A stretch of 8,689 nt of DNA from Thiobacillaceae bacterium (GTDB taxonomy: Bacteria; Pseudomonadota; Gammaproteobacteria; Burkholderiales; Thiobacillaceae), in assembly GCA_024643305.1 (NCBI GenBank), contig JAHENE010000074.1, positions 1 through 8,689 on the forward strand, written 5' to 3'. Positions 7,909 to 8,689 of this stretch are shown here, in pieces. The position numbers and the translations under genes are program-made. Below the pieces are notes generated by a model, which saw nothing but the letters and a program-made list of their open reading frames with translations, made no database searches and was not told the DNA's origin. Each line of letters starts with the position of its first letter. The first letter of the stretch is position 1.

Positions 7909-7931
7909 AGTTGACTGAAATGATCAGGTAT
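7907..7931 (+). promoter_or_regulatory. predicted IscR type 1 operator, downstream copy (overlaps iscR -35)
   Basis: This stretch matches 23 of 25 positions of the recalled type 1 IscR consensus. The left half ATAGTTGACT and centre GAAAT fit fully, and the right half GATCAGGTAT misses only at its first two bases. It covers the -35 box TTGACT and most of the spacer of the iscR promoter, so cluster-loaded IscR bound here should block RNA polymerase. This is the classic autorepression arrangement. I regard it as the strongest regulatory call in the window, though it rests on a consensus from memory. Confidence 0.72.
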
Positions 7932-7939
7932 TTTATATT
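7911..7939 (+). promoter_or_regulatory. iscR-isc operon sigma70-type promoter
   Basis: TTGACT (7911-7916) is followed after exactly 17 bases by TATATT (7934-7939). Each box is one mismatch from consensus. Transcription should begin near 7946, giving a leader of about 20 bases before the iscR ATG at 7966. An AAGGG Shine-Dalgarno (7952-7956) lies within this leader. The region is more AT-rich than the surrounding genes. Overlap with the predicted operator implies repression by IscR. Confidence 0.7.
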
Positions 7940-7965
7940 TCAGGCACTTACAAGGGCGAAAAATC

Positions 7966-8433
7966 ATGAGACTCACCACAAAAGGACGTTTTGCGGTAAC
8001 AGCAATGGTTGACCTGGCGTTGCGTCACGGCAAGGGCCCGGTCACGCTGGCCGGCATCAGCGAGCGGCAGGACATCTCACTATCCTATCTGGAGCAGCTG
8101 TTTGGCAAACTGCGCCGCCATGAACTGGTGGACAGTGTTCGCGGTCCGGGCGGCGGCTATACGCTGGCGAAGCCCTTGGACGCGGTTTCGGTAGCTGACA
8201 TCATCCGAGCAGTGGACGAACCCATCGATGCAACCCAGTGCGGCGGCAAGGAGAACTGCCACGAAGAACATCGCTGCATGACGCACGACCTGTGGAGCAG
8301 CCTGAACAAAAGAATTTACGACTACCTCGATTCTGTCACTTTGGCCGAACTGGTGGCCAAGCAGCAGGAAAAGCAGAATCGTGGTTTGGTGTCGGAAGAA
8401 CGACGCGGCACCAAGGTAGCCGCCACATTTTGA
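7966..8433 (+). CDS. iscR: Fe-S cluster-sensing transcriptional regulator IscR (Rrf2 family)
   Basis: This 155-residue DNA-binding protein carries a [2Fe-2S] cluster and adjusts Fe-S cluster assembly to demand, classically by repressing its own isc operon. The winged helix-turn-helix occupies about residues 1-70, with the near-invariant [10 protein letters not shown] recognition helix and SVRGPGGGY wing. Glu43, known in E. coli to tune site choice when the cluster is absent, is present. The cluster ligands Cys92, Cys98, Cys104 and His107 are all conserved at the E. coli numbers. The C-terminal tail after about 135 is variable and charged. The start is supported by AAGGG nine bases upstream and the standard MRLTTKGR N-terminus. 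A strong promoter with two predicted IscR operators precedes it. iscS follows after 32 bases. Confidence 0.97.
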   Translation: MRLTTKGRFAVTAMVDLALRHGKGPVTLAGISERQDISLSYLEQLFGKLRRHELVDSVRGPGGGYTLAKPLDAVSVADIIRAVDEPIDATQCGGKENCHEEHRCMTHDLWSSLNKRIYDYLDSVTLAELVAKQQEKQNRGLVSEERRGTKVAATF

Positions 8434-8465
8434 TGTAGTAAGTAGCGCGTTGGACTAAGAAGATC

Positions 8466-8689
8466 ATGAAATTCCCCATTTACCTAGACTATTCGGCCAC
8501 TACGCCGGTCGATCCGCGCGTTGCGGATAAAATGATTCCCTGGCTGACTGAGCATTTCGGCAACCCGGCATCGCGTTCGCATGCCTATGGTTGGGACGCT
8601 GAAAAAGCTGTCGAAGAGGCGCGTGAACAAGTAGCCAAACTCGTTAATGCCGATCCCAAGGAAATTGTCTGGACATCCGGCGCAACCGA
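8466..8689 (+). CDS. iscS: cysteine desulfurase IscS, 3'-truncated by window end
   Basis: IscS is a pyridoxal-phosphate enzyme that removes sulfur from cysteine as a persulfide and hands it to IscU and other acceptors. Only the first 74 complete codons are visible, of about 400 expected. They include the typical [15 protein letters not shown] opening, FGNPASRSH, and the SGAT segment that precedes the cofactor-phosphate region. The loop before FGNPAS looks two residues shorter than in E. coli. The catalytic lysine and cysteine lie beyond the window, so activity cannot be judged here. An AAGAAGA stretch before the ATG may serve as ribosome binding site. The 32-base gap after iscR shows no terminator, which fits an iscRS operon. 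Confidence 0.96.
   Translation, partial: MKFPIYLDYSATTPVDPRVADKMIPWLTEHFGNPASRSHAYGWDAEKAVEEAREQVAKLVNADPKEIVWTSGAT

Larger units (their letters stand above)
7871..7930 (+). repeat. imperfect 30-bp tandem duplication at the cysE end / iscR promoter
   Basis: Two adjacent 30-base units, 7871-7900 and 7901-7930, agree at 23 of 30 positions. Both contain AAAATAGTTGACT near the left and a TCNGGTA end at the right. The first unit encodes the last five residues of CysE plus its stop; the second is wholly non-coding. The period is close to three turns of the helix, so proteins bound to both would sit on roughly the same face. Each unit holds one predicted IscR operator and one TTGACT box, which suggests duplication of a regulatory module. 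Confidence 0.85.

Noticed and set aside
8434..8465. Possible terminator or attenuator between iscR and iscS
   Set aside because: No stable inverted repeat or T-run is visible in the 32 bases, and the gap fits an ordinary operon junction.

Overview
The window holds nine protein genes and almost no spare DNA. The gene content suggests a betaproteobacterium with moderately GC-rich DNA. The clues are a DUF2818 membrane protein directly after nuoN, a cysE gene directly before iscR, and high similarity of IscR, IscS, TrmJ and SuhB to proteobacterial proteins. I cannot place the genus by eye. I see no mobile element, RNA gene, CRISPR array or foreign-looking segment.

Layout: (1) 1-2963, plus strand: the end of a complex I (nuo) operon, with the 3' part of nuoM, complete nuoN, and a 98-residue DUF2818 membrane protein. 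(2) 2960-6314, minus strand: suhB followed by mutS. They are four bases apart and probably one transcript. The mutS stop overlaps the DUF2818 stop tail to tail. (3) About 6315-6355: a short divergent gap between suhB and trmJ. (4) 6356-8689, plus strand: trmJ, cysE, iscR and the start of iscS, leading into the ISC iron-sulfur assembly operon. The suhB / trmJ / iscR / iscS order also occurs in Escherichia coli. Here cysE sits between trmJ and iscR.

The genes fit together around Fe-S clusters and respiration. CysE makes O-acetylserine for cysteine synthesis, and IscS takes sulfur from cysteine to build Fe-S clusters. IscR senses cluster supply and represses the isc operon, and complex I is a major Fe-S consumer. 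TrmJ modifies tRNA, SuhB is an inositol-phosphatase-fold protein with a known Nus-complex role in E. coli, and MutS repairs mismatches.

The most interesting signal is regulatory. The cysE-iscR junction is an imperfect 30-bp tandem duplication, and each copy contains a near-match to the IscR type 1 operator. The first copy runs through the cysE stop codon. The second overlaps the -35 element of a good sigma70-type promoter for iscR. A weaker third match spans the trmJ stop just before cysE. These sites are inferred from the consensus as I remember it and have not been tested. I found no evidence of a wholly new biological system; the coding content is ordinary housekeeping.
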